Origin: Akanthomyces muscarius
Lineage: Eukaryota; Ascomycota; Sordariomycetes; Hypocreales; Cordycipitaceae
DNA: 64,000 bases
Assembly: GCF_028009165.1 (NCBI RefSeq)
Contig: NC_079245.1
Coordinates: 2,294,001-2,358,000, forward strand
Reading direction: 5' to 3'
A program made the translations under genes and the position numbers. Under the pieces are notes generated by a model. That model was given only the letters and a program-made list of their open reading frames with translations, was not told the DNA's origin and ran no database searches. How positions within the stretch are numbered: the stretch's first letter is position 1; each line of letters begins with the position of its first letter. Below, in pieces: positions 34,511 through 45,279 of this stretch.

Positions 34511-35597
34511 TCATACAGCCTCGGTTCCGTGATAGATGGGCGTTTCGCTTCCGACGCTGGGGTCGCGACCGGCGCTGCGGCTGCGGCTCGGGACGAGCTG
34601 GACACCCGACGTGTCCTCGCCGGGGTCTGACTTTTGCCAGAGGCTGTTGCCACGAAGGTGCGGGCTGCCGAGGGGGTTACGGTGGTCGCTACCGCTGGGG
34701 CCGCTGTCGGGCCCGCTGCCGCCGGAGCAAAAGACGTCGCTGGTGGGCTGGCGGACCGTGTTGATGAGGCGGTTGAGGATGACAAACTCGAGCTTGAGCT
34801 TGATGCCGTAGACGCAGGGCTTGAAGGCGCCCTGGAGGTGGAAGAGGTCGGCGCACTGGATGCCGAGCAGGGTGATGTCGAGGGCGATGATGAGCGTGTT
34901 GGCCCAGATGAGCTGCCAGAGGACGGCGCTCTCCTGGCTGGTCTGGCGGGCGCCGCCGTGGACGGTCGAGGGCGTGGACCAGGCGCGCTGACGGAGGGGC
35001 GCGCGGCCCTTGAGGTACTTGCGGGTCTGGAAGATGTACATGATGCTGAGGGCGGTTTCCTGGACAAAGTAGACGACGAGCTGGACGCGGTCCCAGACGA
35101 GGTTGAAGGAGGTAAGGTGCGGGTTAATGGTAGTCGCTTGCTGGGGAGGTTGTGAGCGGACGGGTCAAAGGAAGGATCCCATTTTTTAGGGAACTTACTG
35201 CAACGGTACCGATAATCATGGTCGGTATGGAGAAGACAACCGAGTTGAAGATCAAGACGTACTTGACAATGCGCAGGACGCTGTCGGTGTGCATGAGCAG
35301 GTGCAGGCGCGAGTAGAGGACCCAGCTCTGGGGAATGACCATGATGAACCAGGTCAGGTAGATCATGGTGATGGAGGGCACTGGGTCCTTCCATACGCCA
35401 AAGTCGGCGAGGATGATGAAGACGGGCTGGAGGATGACGCCCCAGGACGTGAGGGCGCAGGCCCAAAAGTAGAGGCCGCGGCGGCGCTTGAAGAGGAGAA
35501 AGAGCGAGGCGTTGATCTCGATGCCAATGTACCAGGCGATGCCGATAAAGGCGGCCATGATCATGGACATGGGCAGGTCCTGCTTGACGTCGTCCAT
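34511..35597 (-). CDS. Multi-pass membrane protein (DUF7703-like)
   Basis: The exons are 35597-35199 and 35140-34511 (58-nt intron, GTAAGT donor, CTCCCCAG acceptor, phase 0), giving 342 aa. Seven hydrophobic helices can be seen. Highlights are IGIEINASLFLLFKRRRGLYFW (helix 1 and first basic loop), ALTSWGVILQPVFIIL, IPQSWVLYSRLHLL, and WANTLIIALDITLLGIQ. The C-terminal 80 residues are Gly/Ser-rich and cytosolic, ending YHGTEAV. The pattern agrees with the fungal DUF7703 integral-membrane family, which looks like a GPCR but has no known ligand; this assignment is from memory. It lies between the two cupin genes on the opposite strand. Confidence 0.82.
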
Positions 35598-37798
35598 GGC
35601 TGCGGTCGGTGGTGGTGGTTGTGCGGGCGCGGCCTGATGGAGGCGTGCGCGGCTTTAGCGTCGATGAGTGGTCGGGTGCGTGCGTGCGTACAGGATGGGA
35701 TGATGGGCGATGCAGGTATGTTTGTTTGTTCGCAGCAGCAAGGGCCCTGGCTACATTGTTTGTCCGTCCCCAGGGTTGAATCGTGGAAGATGCAAAGGCG
35801 CGATGCAGCAAAACCCCCAATCGCCGGAGATGAGGTTGCTTTTAGTTTGGTTTGTTAGAGGAGGAGTTCGGAAAAAGTCAGATTCCAAAAAGGCCGCCAC
35901 TTGGTACTAAAGTGGCACGGCTGGCGTTTTTATTCCAGATACCCGCTGGGGGCAGGAGCGAGGGAGGGCCGAATGGATGGACCGATGGGGGTGTGTGTCT
36001 GGTGGAATAAGGTAGCCAGCTGGCCAGCATCCCAGTAAGCAGGTTGGACAAGTTACGACCACCCAGAAACGAGCATGAGCTGGTGCCCTTTTTTTTTTCT
36101 TTGGCTTGTCTCGTAGCGGCGGCGCTAAGCTGCGATGGACCCGACTCTGGGCTGACTGAGTTTTGATGCGACACGGTGGGCAGTGGGGGAGGAGGGGAGC
36201 ACTGAAGCGGACCATGTGTGAGAAAACGTGCTCTTTTTTTATTATCTTTTTACCAGTATTATGCTTTTCATCGTTCGACATCATGGGTGGGGGAGGCAAT
36301 GATACCCTGTGCTGATGCGATGGACACAGGAGAAAACGGCGAGGCAGTATCTGCCTACCTACTTTTGCTGCTACCTTGTAGACACGTAGCGATGTGCAGA
36401 TGACTGCGACGCACATCGCTCACCACTGTGCCACCGGCAGTGCGACTGGTAACTTTAGCCTTTTGTCTCTGTGCAACACCGTCTTTATTTAGCATGTCTT
36501 GATTCGACGTCGGAAGTTGGCCATGCTTATCTGCAGTTAATATCGGACCTACTGCAACCCTGCCCGCAGGCTTTGAGACCACTCCTCCAAGCCCCCCCTG
36601 CTGCGTTTAAAAAGGCTGCGAGCGGGTGGTTTGAGTGGCCGCATTTCAGTGCATGTCTCGGTCGCCTGGAGAGGCATGCTGGGGCTCATGGCATGGGGGC
36701 ATCATGTGGGCTACAAAGTGATCCGCTCGCTTTAGCCAGTACATTCATGTGCCAAGAGTGTGCTGATGAAAAAGAAACACGACGCGCATGGTCAAACAAC
36801 TCATGGATCAAGATTGAGAGATTTTCTCAGGGCTGGTGATAATGGCCTTGATCAATAAAGCGGCTGATTATTTTGCAACCCTTTCTTTCCTTGGCAGTTG
36901 GGGGCCAGACCAGCTCAGCCGGGTGCCATTTCAATCTCCAGACTGGTGGTGGGGACAAGATAGCTAGGTACCTACCTATACCAGGCGCTGGAGCTGCGAT
37001 ACGTGAGGCTCGCCAGCTCGGCACCCCAGCCCCTCTGTTCGTCGTCGACGCAGTCCCCGTCCCAAGTTGGGTGGTCAGCAATACGCCGCCGCATCGTGCA
37101 ACCCTGACAACTGACCACAACTCCTGTCCACTCATCGTCTTCAGTCACCACATCCGGCATAGCGAGAGCGCCAATGTCACCGACAGCCACCACTCACACC
37201 GTCACAAATCAGACTCCCTGGCCTGGCCCGGCCTCTGGGCTCGTGTGCTGTGCTGTCCATTTTACCTACTGAGTACACCTTGGCTCTCGCGCGCAATGCG
37301 CACCTTGTTCGGCATCATCAAACAAAGCAGCTTGCTCTTGCTCCCCTCCCCCCACTAAGCAGATCGACGCCCGTACCGTCCCTGCCCCTCCCTTCCCCTC
37401 TCATCATCTTACTGGTACACCCTTTTTGGCTGCAGCCACCAGCCCAAAGCGAATCGTCCCGAGCCATCAGGTGAAAGAAAGCCACGCTGACCTTGTCCCG
37501 GCCTAGCTTACTGATGTCAACTGCCAGTAGCCCCCTGCCGACTGCCTAGCTCCGGACCTGTTGCCTTGTCTGCCAAACGTTTCGACGCCATCTTTTCTCT
37601 CCTTCACCAGGGATTCTCGCTTTCCGTGAACCCACGTCAAAATCATAAGCACCAAAGTCCTCATTCTCATCAGCAATAACTCCAACCCATCTCGGAACCC
37701 CTCTTTGCCGAACACAAGTCAGCCACTGCCAATTTTTTTTTAAATCCCACCGAGGAGTCTAACCAAACGCCCAGCTGCCCCTCACCAAATCGCCCATC
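35598..37798. promoter_or_regulatory. Divergent intergenic region, 2.2 kb
   Basis: Shared upstream region of the membrane protein (minus) and the cytosolic cupin (plus). No gene is supported. From about 37330 to 37660 the plus strand is markedly pyrimidine-rich (CCCCTCCCCCC, CCCCTCCCTTCCCCTCTC and similar), typical of a strong fungal promoter and long leader feeding the ATG at 37799. Confidence 0.4.
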
Positions 37799-38278
37799 AT
37801 GGCCGCCGCTAATTCCCGCACCGCCAAGGACGTCATTGCCGCCCTCAACCTGGCTCCCCACCCCGAAAAGGGCTACTTTGTCGAGACATACCGCGACGCC
37901 GCCCAGACCACGGCCGCCGACTCGGACAAGCCGCGCGCCTCCAGCACCTACATCTACTACCTGCTCGAGGGCGAGTCGGGCCTCTCCCACTGGCACCGCG
38001 TCCTCGACGCCGTCGAGGTCTGGCACTACTACGCCGGCGCCCCGCTGCAGCTGTCCCTCTCCTGGGACGACGGCAAGCCCGTCCGCGACGTCGTCCTCGG
38101 CGCCGACATCTGGGCCGGCCACCGCCCGCAGGTCATCATTGAGCGCGGCGAGTGGCAGCACGCCCAGAGCCTCGGCGACTGGACCCTCGTGGGCTGCTCC
38201 GTCGCCCCCGGCTTTGAGTTTGAAGGCTTTGAGATGGCCGAGCCCGGCTGGGAGCCCAAGGGCTCTGAGAAGAAGTGA
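37799..38278 (+). CDS. DUF985-type cupin, cytosolic paralogue
   Basis: A single exon of 159 aa starting in a perfect context (CATCATGG). DUF985/Cupin_5 fold: ALNLAPHPEKGYFVETYRD at the start, YIYYLLEG, WHRVLDAVEVWHYYAGAPL (putative metal/ligand site), VVLGADIWAGHRPQVIIE, then DWTLVGCSVAPGFEFEGFEM and a PGWEPKG tail. It has no signal peptide or intron, unlike the paralogue at 33381-34023. Third codon positions are almost all C or G, suggesting high expression. The family is thought to bind a small ligand or metal; no reaction can be named. Confidence 0.92.
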   Translation: MAAANSRTAKDVIAALNLAPHPEKGYFVETYRDAAQTTAADSDKPRASSTYIYYLLEGESGLSHWHRVLDAVEVWHYYAGAPLQLSLSWDDGKPVRDVVLGADIWAGHRPQVIIERGEWQHAQSLGDWTLVGCSVAPGFEFEGFEMAEPGWEPKGSEKK

Positions 38279-38684
38279 GGAGAGGAGAGGAGCTGCATGC
38301 AAAGTTGCGGAAGAATGATGAATGAATACACCATGAAAAATGATGAAAAGTTATGACATGAGCTTCGAATAGCTCCGAATACAGAACTGCCCGGTGCCAG
38401 GACGGACGCTGATGTACGCACGCCGTGTAATACACCATTGCCGAGCTTACTCTAATACAACACAAGGCCACAATTAACAGCTCAGTAAAATGTATTCGTA
38501 AAAACCAACCCATTCGCCAGTATTTGCAACTTTTTCATACTCTACAGAGGAAGATGGCATTTCAAAAGATCCCACCAACCAGTATGCCAGACTCCAAAAA
38601 AAAGTAGTGTCTTTCTCATCAACGAAACTGAATATGCACATTCCTCAAGAAAACCGCTTGGCATCGTCGTCATGCCATCGCTGC
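38279..38684. other. Convergent 3' region
   Basis: This 406-bp stretch holds the 3' ends of the cupin (+) and the RBM25-type gene (-). ATGAATGAATACA-type sequence near 38319-38331 is A-rich. No gene is seen. Confidence 0.3.
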
Positions 38685-41220
38685 TTACGCCGGGAGGCCC
38701 CTCTTTTCCGATTCGGTAAAGAAGATCACCATGCGCCACAATTTCTTGACCAGGTCCTCGGCCTCGTCGTCTAGTGCCTGTTTGTCGTTGCATTTGTGTC
38801 AGCCGCAAAGTAATCTTGGAATTAAACGGGGGATCGCCGTAGATGCAGTCATCAAGTCTAACCGCCCCAACCAAAGACGATTCCGCCAGGAGATAAAGTC
38901 ATGGTAGAGGAGCGAAAGAAAAAAGATGAGAGGTGAGAAAGGAATACAGAAATGAAGGGAAGAAATGGGAAAGAAGAGTAGAAAGGGAAAAATGAAACTT
39001 ACACCCTCCAACTCCTCGGCCAGCGCGGCCGCCGTTCCGTGCTTCCGCAGATGCTCCTCGACCGTGTCCACCAGCATCTCCTCGCGCACGCCCAGGTATT
39101 CCACAATCTTGCGCTCCACAAACGGCTTGAGCTTGTCGGCAATGACGCCGTCGTCCATGTACTCCCACTGCACCGCCCACCGCCACAGGCCTGCCTTGTC
39201 CGAGGGAATCTCCTGCGCGAGCGCCCGCACCGCCTGCGAAATCTCCTCGTCCGTCAGGCCGCTGTCGGCGGCGCTCCCGCGGCCGGTGGTGCTCGCATCG
39301 TACTCGATGGGGATGAGCTGGCGGCGCGTGCCGGCCTGCTCCTCCTCGTCGTCCAGCAGGCCCTCCACCTCGGCCACGGTGCGGCGCTGGGTGGCACCGC
39401 GCGAGGCCTGCGCCTTTTGCGCGGCCGCGCCCAGGGACAGCTTGAACGGCTGCGGCGCGGCGGCGGTGGCGGCGGCGGCAGCCGTCGCTTCGGTCTCGCG
39501 GCGATCCGACTCCTCGGCCTGCTTGTCCAGGAAAGAGTCGGCCATACCACGGGCGCGCTCCATCTGGGCCTGCGCGCGGTGCTGCTCGTCTCCTTCCTGG
39601 CGACGATCGGCCTCATCCTTGGCCTCCTCGTCGGCACGGTCCATTGCGCGCTTGCGCACCCAGGCCGCGTGGTCTCTATAGTAAGGATGTGACTTGTGAC
39701 TCTTCTCCCGCTCGTCGTCCCACTCCTTATCGTGTGCGATGCTGGCCTGTGCGCGTTTTTGCTGCGCGGCTTCGCCGTCCCTTTCGCGGTTGCGTTCGCG
39801 CTCCAGCGCGGCTTGCCGTGAGCGCTCGCGGTTCGCCCACTTGCGCTCCGCTTCCTTGTAGAGCTTGTTTGCCTCGGTCTTTTCCTCGTGTAGGCGCCGG
39901 CGCTGGAGCTCTTCGTCGCTGGCGTCCGTATCGTCGTCGCGGTAGCTGATGCCGCCATTCTCCACACCGCCGTTGACAAACGAGGTGCCGTTGCTTCCAT
40001 TGTGCCCTCTGGGGCCGGATGGCGCGCCGCGAGGGCCAAGAGGGGTGCCATTTGAGCCATCGTGCGCCACAGGTCGAGATGCTCCCATGCGCCGTCTTTC
40101 TTGCTCTTCAAACTCTTCCTCGCCGCGCAGCCGCTCCAGGTCGTGCTGGGTGCTGCGCTCGCGGAAAGCGGCAATCTCCTTGAGCACAACCTCACGGATC
40201 TCAGCAGGAATATCAGACAGCTCGTCCTCCTGTGCCATGCCAATATTGACAACCTCTACTGCCTCTCCATTCCCGACATTCGCCATCATGGTGTCCACGC
40301 TTTTAGATACGGAGGCCGATAATGGGTAGAACAGGTCTCTCAACGCCTGCTTAAGCTGGGCGCGGGCGTGCGCCTCACCAGCATCGGCTTCCTCTTCCTC
40401 CCTGCGGAACGCCTCCAGATAGTTAATCGTGCTGGCGTCCAGTGAAGTTTGTAGATTGACCTTCTCAATGTCTTCAAATGTGTCGTCCTTTGGCTGTTCC
40501 GTCGCGATCGGCTGTTTCTTCTTGGGCACTTCAACCTGCTCCTCAACCAGTAAACGGGCGGCGTTGTGCAGCGACTCGACATCTTCAAACAGCGCAAAGC
40601 CAAATTTGGCGCCTTTGTGGTCGTCTGTCACACTATCTAGCGCCTCCCATCTTCTTAGTCGTCCCACGGCGCTGAGGATTTTTTGAATGCCATCGCCGCC
40701 CACGCCATCCGGAATCTCGTGTATGAACATCGTCCGCAGCTTTTCTTCTGCCGTTGGTGGGATTAAAACCTGTGTTATCTCGCGATTCGACGATCGTCCT
40801 TGGTCCTGCCCTCTGTCCATGCCGAGCCCTGGGCGGCCGCCTTGTCTGGGACCGTCGCCTCGGTCGTTGCCGCCCGCCGGTCCTGTCGTGCCGAGTCGGA
40901 TCACAGGTGCGTTGAAGTTAATGTTGGGTAGGTTGGGAGGCTGGAAGGATGCTGGTGGTGCATTGGCTTGCTGCATGCCCGGTGGCATGCCTGGGCGGGC
41001 TGGCACACCGGGAGGGGGAGCGCCTGCAAATTGTCAGCAGTCACGCCGAATGGAGATGTCATTATCACGTACCAAGACCCGGGGGGGCACTCATGCCAGG
41101 AGGCTGATTACCATAGCCTCCATATCCAGGCGGTGCGCCATATGGATTGCCTGCGACTTGTTAGCTAGAGGCTCACAGCAACGGCGACGACCACTTGCCT
41201 CCATATTGGTTGTACGACAT
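38685..41220 (-). CDS. RNA-binding protein 25 (RRM + PWI) splicing factor
   Basis: Exons are 41220-41199, 41150-41073, 41023-39003 and 38777-38685, giving 737 aa. The first intron (48 nt) has a GC donor (GCAAGT) and CTAAC branch; without it the frame stops after eight codons. The N-terminus is Gly/Pro/Tyr/Asn-rich (MSYNQYGG, PYGAPPGYGGYG). An RRM lies at about residues 120-210 (EEKLRTMFIHEIPDGVGG, KFGFALFED). A long charged RE/RD-rich region at about 320-560 resembles U1-snRNP-associated SR-like factors. The PWI domain, about 640-737, is completed by the last exon (LWRMVIFFTESEKRGLPA). Human RBM25 and yeast Snu71 act in 5' splice-site choice in the nucleus. It is divergent from the bS21m gene with a 348-bp shared promoter. 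Confidence 0.9.
41151..41198 (-). other. GC-AG intron in the RBM25-type gene
   Basis: On the minus strand the donor is GCAAGT and the acceptor CGCAG, with CTAAC between them. The splice is phase 1 and restores GG-N-P-Y-G in the low-complexity N-terminus. Reading through gives an in-frame TGA. Confidence 0.8.
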
Positions 41221-41568
41221 ATCGCGTCGATGGTCAGCTGCGCAGAACTGAACTGCGAAGATTCCAGCTGATTCTCCCTTCAATACTCCAGCCGTGTGGA
41301 AAAGAAATGCGTCAGAGGATTATTTTTCTGGCTAGAATAGAAGGTTGTCAGGCACTTATGCAGAAGCGATGTCGATGGAGCTCCAAGTTTGCGGCGCGGC
41401 GTTGATTGGTCCCACCAGCGACCCGATCAGCTTTTGGCAGCGCCGCATCAATATTTTTTCCGTCTAACGACGCCAGATTAGTTTTCCAGCGCTGAGCATC
41501 AACTCCCAGCTGCGATTCGTCTCAGCATCAAGTGATTCATAGAGCATTGCCGCTCAGGCCACGTCAAA
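41221..41568. promoter_or_regulatory. Bidirectional promoter, RBM25-type / bS21m
   Basis: This 348-bp stretch lies between the ATGs of two divergent housekeeping genes. No TATA box is seen. The composition is mixed, and the sequence ATCAACTCCCAGC lies in the probable bS21m leader. Confidence 0.35.
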
Positions 41569-42348
41569 ATGTATGTTCAGGTCCCCCGTACTACGTCAAT
41601 TTCACCAATCCCATTGCACCGATTCCAAAGCTCCAGTACTAATTTCCCTGTCAGGGCCGCCTCAATTCGTCATGGCAGTACGATGCTGCGCAGGATAGCC
41701 ATGCAGGGCCCAACGTCCGCTCGATGCTTCACCACAAGCACCACGAACCTTGCCGATCGACGCGGGCCCAAGCCTGCGCCGCGCGTGAATCCTCTCATCG
41801 GCGGCATTCAGTCAAAACCTCAAGAGCCCGCCGCGCCGGCGCCCGCCAAACCCGACATCCAATCCATCCTCCGCCCGCCGCCTCCTCCTCCTCCCAAGTC
41901 TGCTTCCAACGCTGCAAAGCACTCCTCATCTCCCTCCGACAACGCGCCCGCCCACACATACTCGGCGACCAGCAAGGCGCTGCCGTTTGAGCTCGACGTG
42001 ACGTCGATCCTGTCGACCAAGGCCGCTGACTACGGCCGCTCGCTTCAGCAGGAGGATCCCCTGACGCGGCCGCGCGTGCGCTCCGCCGCCGCTACCGGCC
42101 GCACCATCTTTGTGCGTGCTGCCCAACCCGGGCCCAACTCGGCGCCCACGGTCCGCAGCGCGCTGGCCATGCTCGGCCGCCTCGTAAAGAACCAGCACGT
42201 CAAGAACAAGTACCACTCGCAAAAGGCCCACGAGCGGCCCGGTCTGAAACGCAAGCGCCTCAGGAGCGAGCGCTGGCGCTCCCGGTTCAAGGACGGGTTC
42301 TGCGCGGCGTATGCTCGCGTGCATGAGCTGCGGAAGCAGGGGTGGTAA
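41569..42348 (+). CDS. mrp21: Mitochondrial small-subunit ribosomal protein bS21m (MRP21)
   Basis: A single exon of 259 aa. The last 70 residues carry the S21 domain: ALAMLGRLVKNQHVKNKYHSQK, then a basic RPGLKRKRLRSERWRSRF and the final KQGW. The N-terminus is a mitochondrial presequence rich in Arg/Ser/Thr. Either the ATG at 41569 or the one at 41683 (MLRRIAMQGPTSARCFTTS, a textbook presequence) may be used; the longer form is given because it is the first ATG. A proline-rich linker (seven consecutive Pro) lies in the middle. The protein joins the 37S mitoribosomal subunit near the mRNA exit. Confidence 0.88.
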   Translation: MYVQVPRTTSISPIPLHRFQSSSTNFPVRAASIRHGSTMLRRIAMQGPTSARCFTTSTTNLADRRGPKPAPRVNPLIGGIQSKPQEPAAPAPAKPDIQSILRPPPPPPPKSASNAAKHSSSPSDNAPAHTYSATSKALPFELDVTSILSTKAADYGRSLQQEDPLTRPRVRSAAATGRTIFVRAAQPGPNSAPTVRSALAMLGRLVKNQHVKNKYHSQKAHERPGLKRKRLRSERWRSRFKDGFCAAYARVHELRKQGW

Positions 42349-44084
42349 GGGTGTGCTGGGGAGTAGGATAGTATGTAACATTAAAATCAACGATTGTGAA
42401 ATGATCCAATCACTGTATGATATATCGCATAACAAAATGCAATACCTTCAACATGAAGCTACCGAGCCATCTCTTCAGTTTGATGTTGTCAGCTCTTCTA
42501 TTAGTCAACATTGGAGTTGATGCTAGTCGTGCATCGTTCTGTTAGCTGAAGCCAAATTCGACCAAGCGAATGCCGCGAATGACACGAAGTGTCTGTGTGC
42601 TCAGCATAACACAAGAAGAGTAAGTAAAAACCCGTGCTCGAAACTTCGTGAATCGCTCGTCGTCCTTGCGCCATCGAGGCGTTTTGAGGCACCTACATCT
42701 CACCACATCGATGATGCCAAAGCAAGTGGCAACATCCATATACAGCACCTCAACAAGCGCAAGTTCTCGAATCAACAAGAGGAAATAGTATGTGGAACGA
42801 TCCAAGATGACCAGGCTGGTTCGTGTTTGCAGTCCAATGGCAGAAGCGAGTGACTGCAAAGTCGTCATCACAGCCACTTGCTCGCCGCAAATTGCGTGCC
42901 CATGTGCTTTTCTATTCAACATCTTTCTCCCTTATCGGAAGCTATCAGAGCACTGACAAATATCATGAATATAATATTCCAATTGATAGCGGATAGGTCA
43001 GCTCCAGTCATAGGTACGAGATTGTGTTTGGTAGCGCAAAGCCCCGATTTGGCTTCCATTTTCTGTTCAGCTAGGGCGGCGAGAAGACTTTTTTTTAGCG
43101 GCAATGACGAAACGGCTGATTAGAGTTGTAGCCTATTTGCCGTTTTGATCACCTATGTAGTGGTACGTCTAGGATAGGATTCAAGGCGCGATAACCCGAC
43201 AGTAACATCTCATTACCTTGGAGGTGCTCTGGAAATGTGCCGCATGCTGTTTGGTGCGGAAAGGTCCCCTTGTCACTTTTATCCGGGGAACGGAAACTTG
43301 GTTTGTCGGTTCAGTCGCCCCAAGCCGTCAAATTCATCGCCACGCGTAGGGGTGAGACAGGTCGCGTGCCATCTCGCCAAATGTAGCAGCACCAGACGTC
43401 GTCCCTGTCGCCGCCCTAGTGATAGCCCGAGCAGCTGGCAGCGACGCCACTCCCTCATAGAAAAAGTGCAAAAGTTGTGAAATCCCTTGAGCTTGGTGGC
43501 TTGATTTGCACGAATAAGTTGGGTGGGAAGGAAAGCCCCAATCTGAGGGCAAATAGGAGATGTAGTAGGCTGGCAGATGTGGAACACACAAAGGATGATG
43601 TATCAAATCTGTGGACAAGAGTAGATTGAGAGAGAGTAAGAAGGCGAGATGCGCGGGAAGGTACATGTACTTGGCATGTTGCTCACTTGTTTGTATTGGC
43701 TACCACGCGAGGGTCTGAAGGCACGTGTTGAACCCGAGGCACAGTTAGCAGCCGTGTTGATTCGTTGCTGTTGGCAGTTAAATGAAGTGTTCCGGCCAGT
43801 CGTGGCGCATTTCCAGAGAGATTGGGGCGGACGACTGTAGACATTCTATCCTTCTCAGACATTTTGACGTGCTCCTGTCGTAGCACGTCTTTAGCGCATG
43901 TTAATCGAAGGTTGCGAGAAAGAACAGGTAGTCATGCGCCGTTTGGCGTATCATGAATTGTATTGCGCTGAAAGCTATTTACTCGACATTATTATTATAT
44001 ATAAACCGTTATACACTTGAAACGCCATTTCCTTAGGAAGTTGATGCAGTTTTGTTTCTTCTCTTTCTCGTAACATGTCGTTGC
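42349..44084. other. Gene-poor intergenic region, 1.7 kb
   Basis: No gene is supported. It lies 3' of both flanking genes (bS21m + and MIPC synthase -). Open frames of 60-125 codons overlap on both strands without domain content. An AT-rich island is at about 43975-44005. Confidence 0.35.
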
Positions 44085-45279
44085 CTATGCCACCTTGGCT
44101 TCCTTTAGCCTGGCCGAGAGATTCAAGACTCTGCGGGCAAAGAAGCCATAAGAGGCCAGAAGGAGGTAGTTGACGATGCAGAGGCCGAAAAAGGTACCGA
44201 TGGCGCCCATAGTGAACCAGGTCCAGGGGCGAGTGCCGAGCCACATGAGGGTCTGGGCGTCGGCGCGGTGCCAAGTGCTGCTTTCGAGATCCTCAATGTA
44301 GCCATCCAGATTGGGGGGTGAAATAACCTGAACGGTGGGCGAGGGGATAGGAAGCTGGAGCAGATAGTCCTTGACAACGAGCGATAGGAAGAGGGGGCCT
44401 GAGGAGAGCATAATGTTGATGTAAGGGCCGTACTCAGCCCAGGGGCGCGTCCAGGCGTAGTAGTAAGGAAGCTGGGAAACGGCCATGGTAAAAGCTGGGT
44501 GGTTCTTCGAAGCGATCATGAGGTCGTTGGTGACGCCGGTCGGTGTGGTGGATTTAAATACGGCAATGTCGTCAGACGAGTCATTTTCGACTTCCTGCAT
44601 AGGGAAGGTCTGGTTGCACTGCGTGTCCATGTCGAGGTAGATGCCGCCATAGAAGTGGAGGACAAAGTATCGGATGGCGTCGGCGCGTTGAATGGGGAAC
44701 GCGTAGTTGTTCCAGGAGTCGACGAACCACGAGTATTCCTTGGCGAGGAAGTCCTCGGCGCCCTTGTCGGTCCAGAGCTGGAGGTATGTTAGCGACTGTG
44801 TTCGAATCCTGGCCAGCGGGACAAGATGTCGCGCGACAAGCGGTTAGGGGTCATCTGCTCACCATGTACTCATAGTCCTTGTACACCTCCTTGCAGCTGC
44901 GCTGCGACTCTACCCACTTGTCGGGAATGGTATCGTTTGGGGTCGTCTGATGGAGGATGCGCGGAATCTTGTGCTTGACGCCAGGCAAGTCTGGGGCGGC
45001 GGCGACGCCGTGGAGATTGAGCTTCGGGGTGAAGAGGTCGTCGTTGCGGCGCAGAAGGGTGATGAGGGGTTCGAGGACGACTACGAGGGTGACGACGATG
45101 AGAACGTCGATAAAGAGGAGTAGAGCGGCGGCCTTGCGCTGTCGAGGGAGCAGGAGGCGCGTCCGGGAGCGGCGACGATAGGGTCTCGAGCGCGAGGAGT
45201 CGCCGGCTTCCTCGTCGGGAACAGACTCGTATCTGGGCTGCCGGGCGTTGCCGCCGAACATCTGGGACAGCCAAGCCAT
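44085..45279 (-). CDS. sur1: Mannosyl phosphorylinositol ceramide synthase catalytic subunit (SUR1/CSH1 type, GT32)
   Basis: Exons are 45279-44863 and 44777-44085 (85-nt intron, GTGAGC donor, CGCTAAC branch, CTCCAG acceptor, phase 0), giving 369 aa, close to yeast Sur1 (382). There is an N-terminal cytosolic Arg-rich stretch, a membrane anchor at about residues 45-65 (LLLFIDVLIVVTLVVVL), then the GT32 domain with IPRILHQTTPN at about 100-115 and the DXD motif YLDMDT in exon 2, which binds GDP-mannose/Mn2+. A second hydrophobic pair lies near the C-terminus (WFTMGAIGTFFGLCIVNYLLL). The enzyme mannosylates inositol-phosphoceramide in the Golgi with Csg2. The ATG at 45279 is the first in frame; the upstream extension lacks a Met codon. 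Confidence 0.92.

Noticed and set aside
44800..44825. GTTCGAATCC resembling a tRNA B box
   Set aside because: The flanking bases cannot form a T-stem, there is no A box at the right distance, and it lies in an intron of the MIPC synthase gene.
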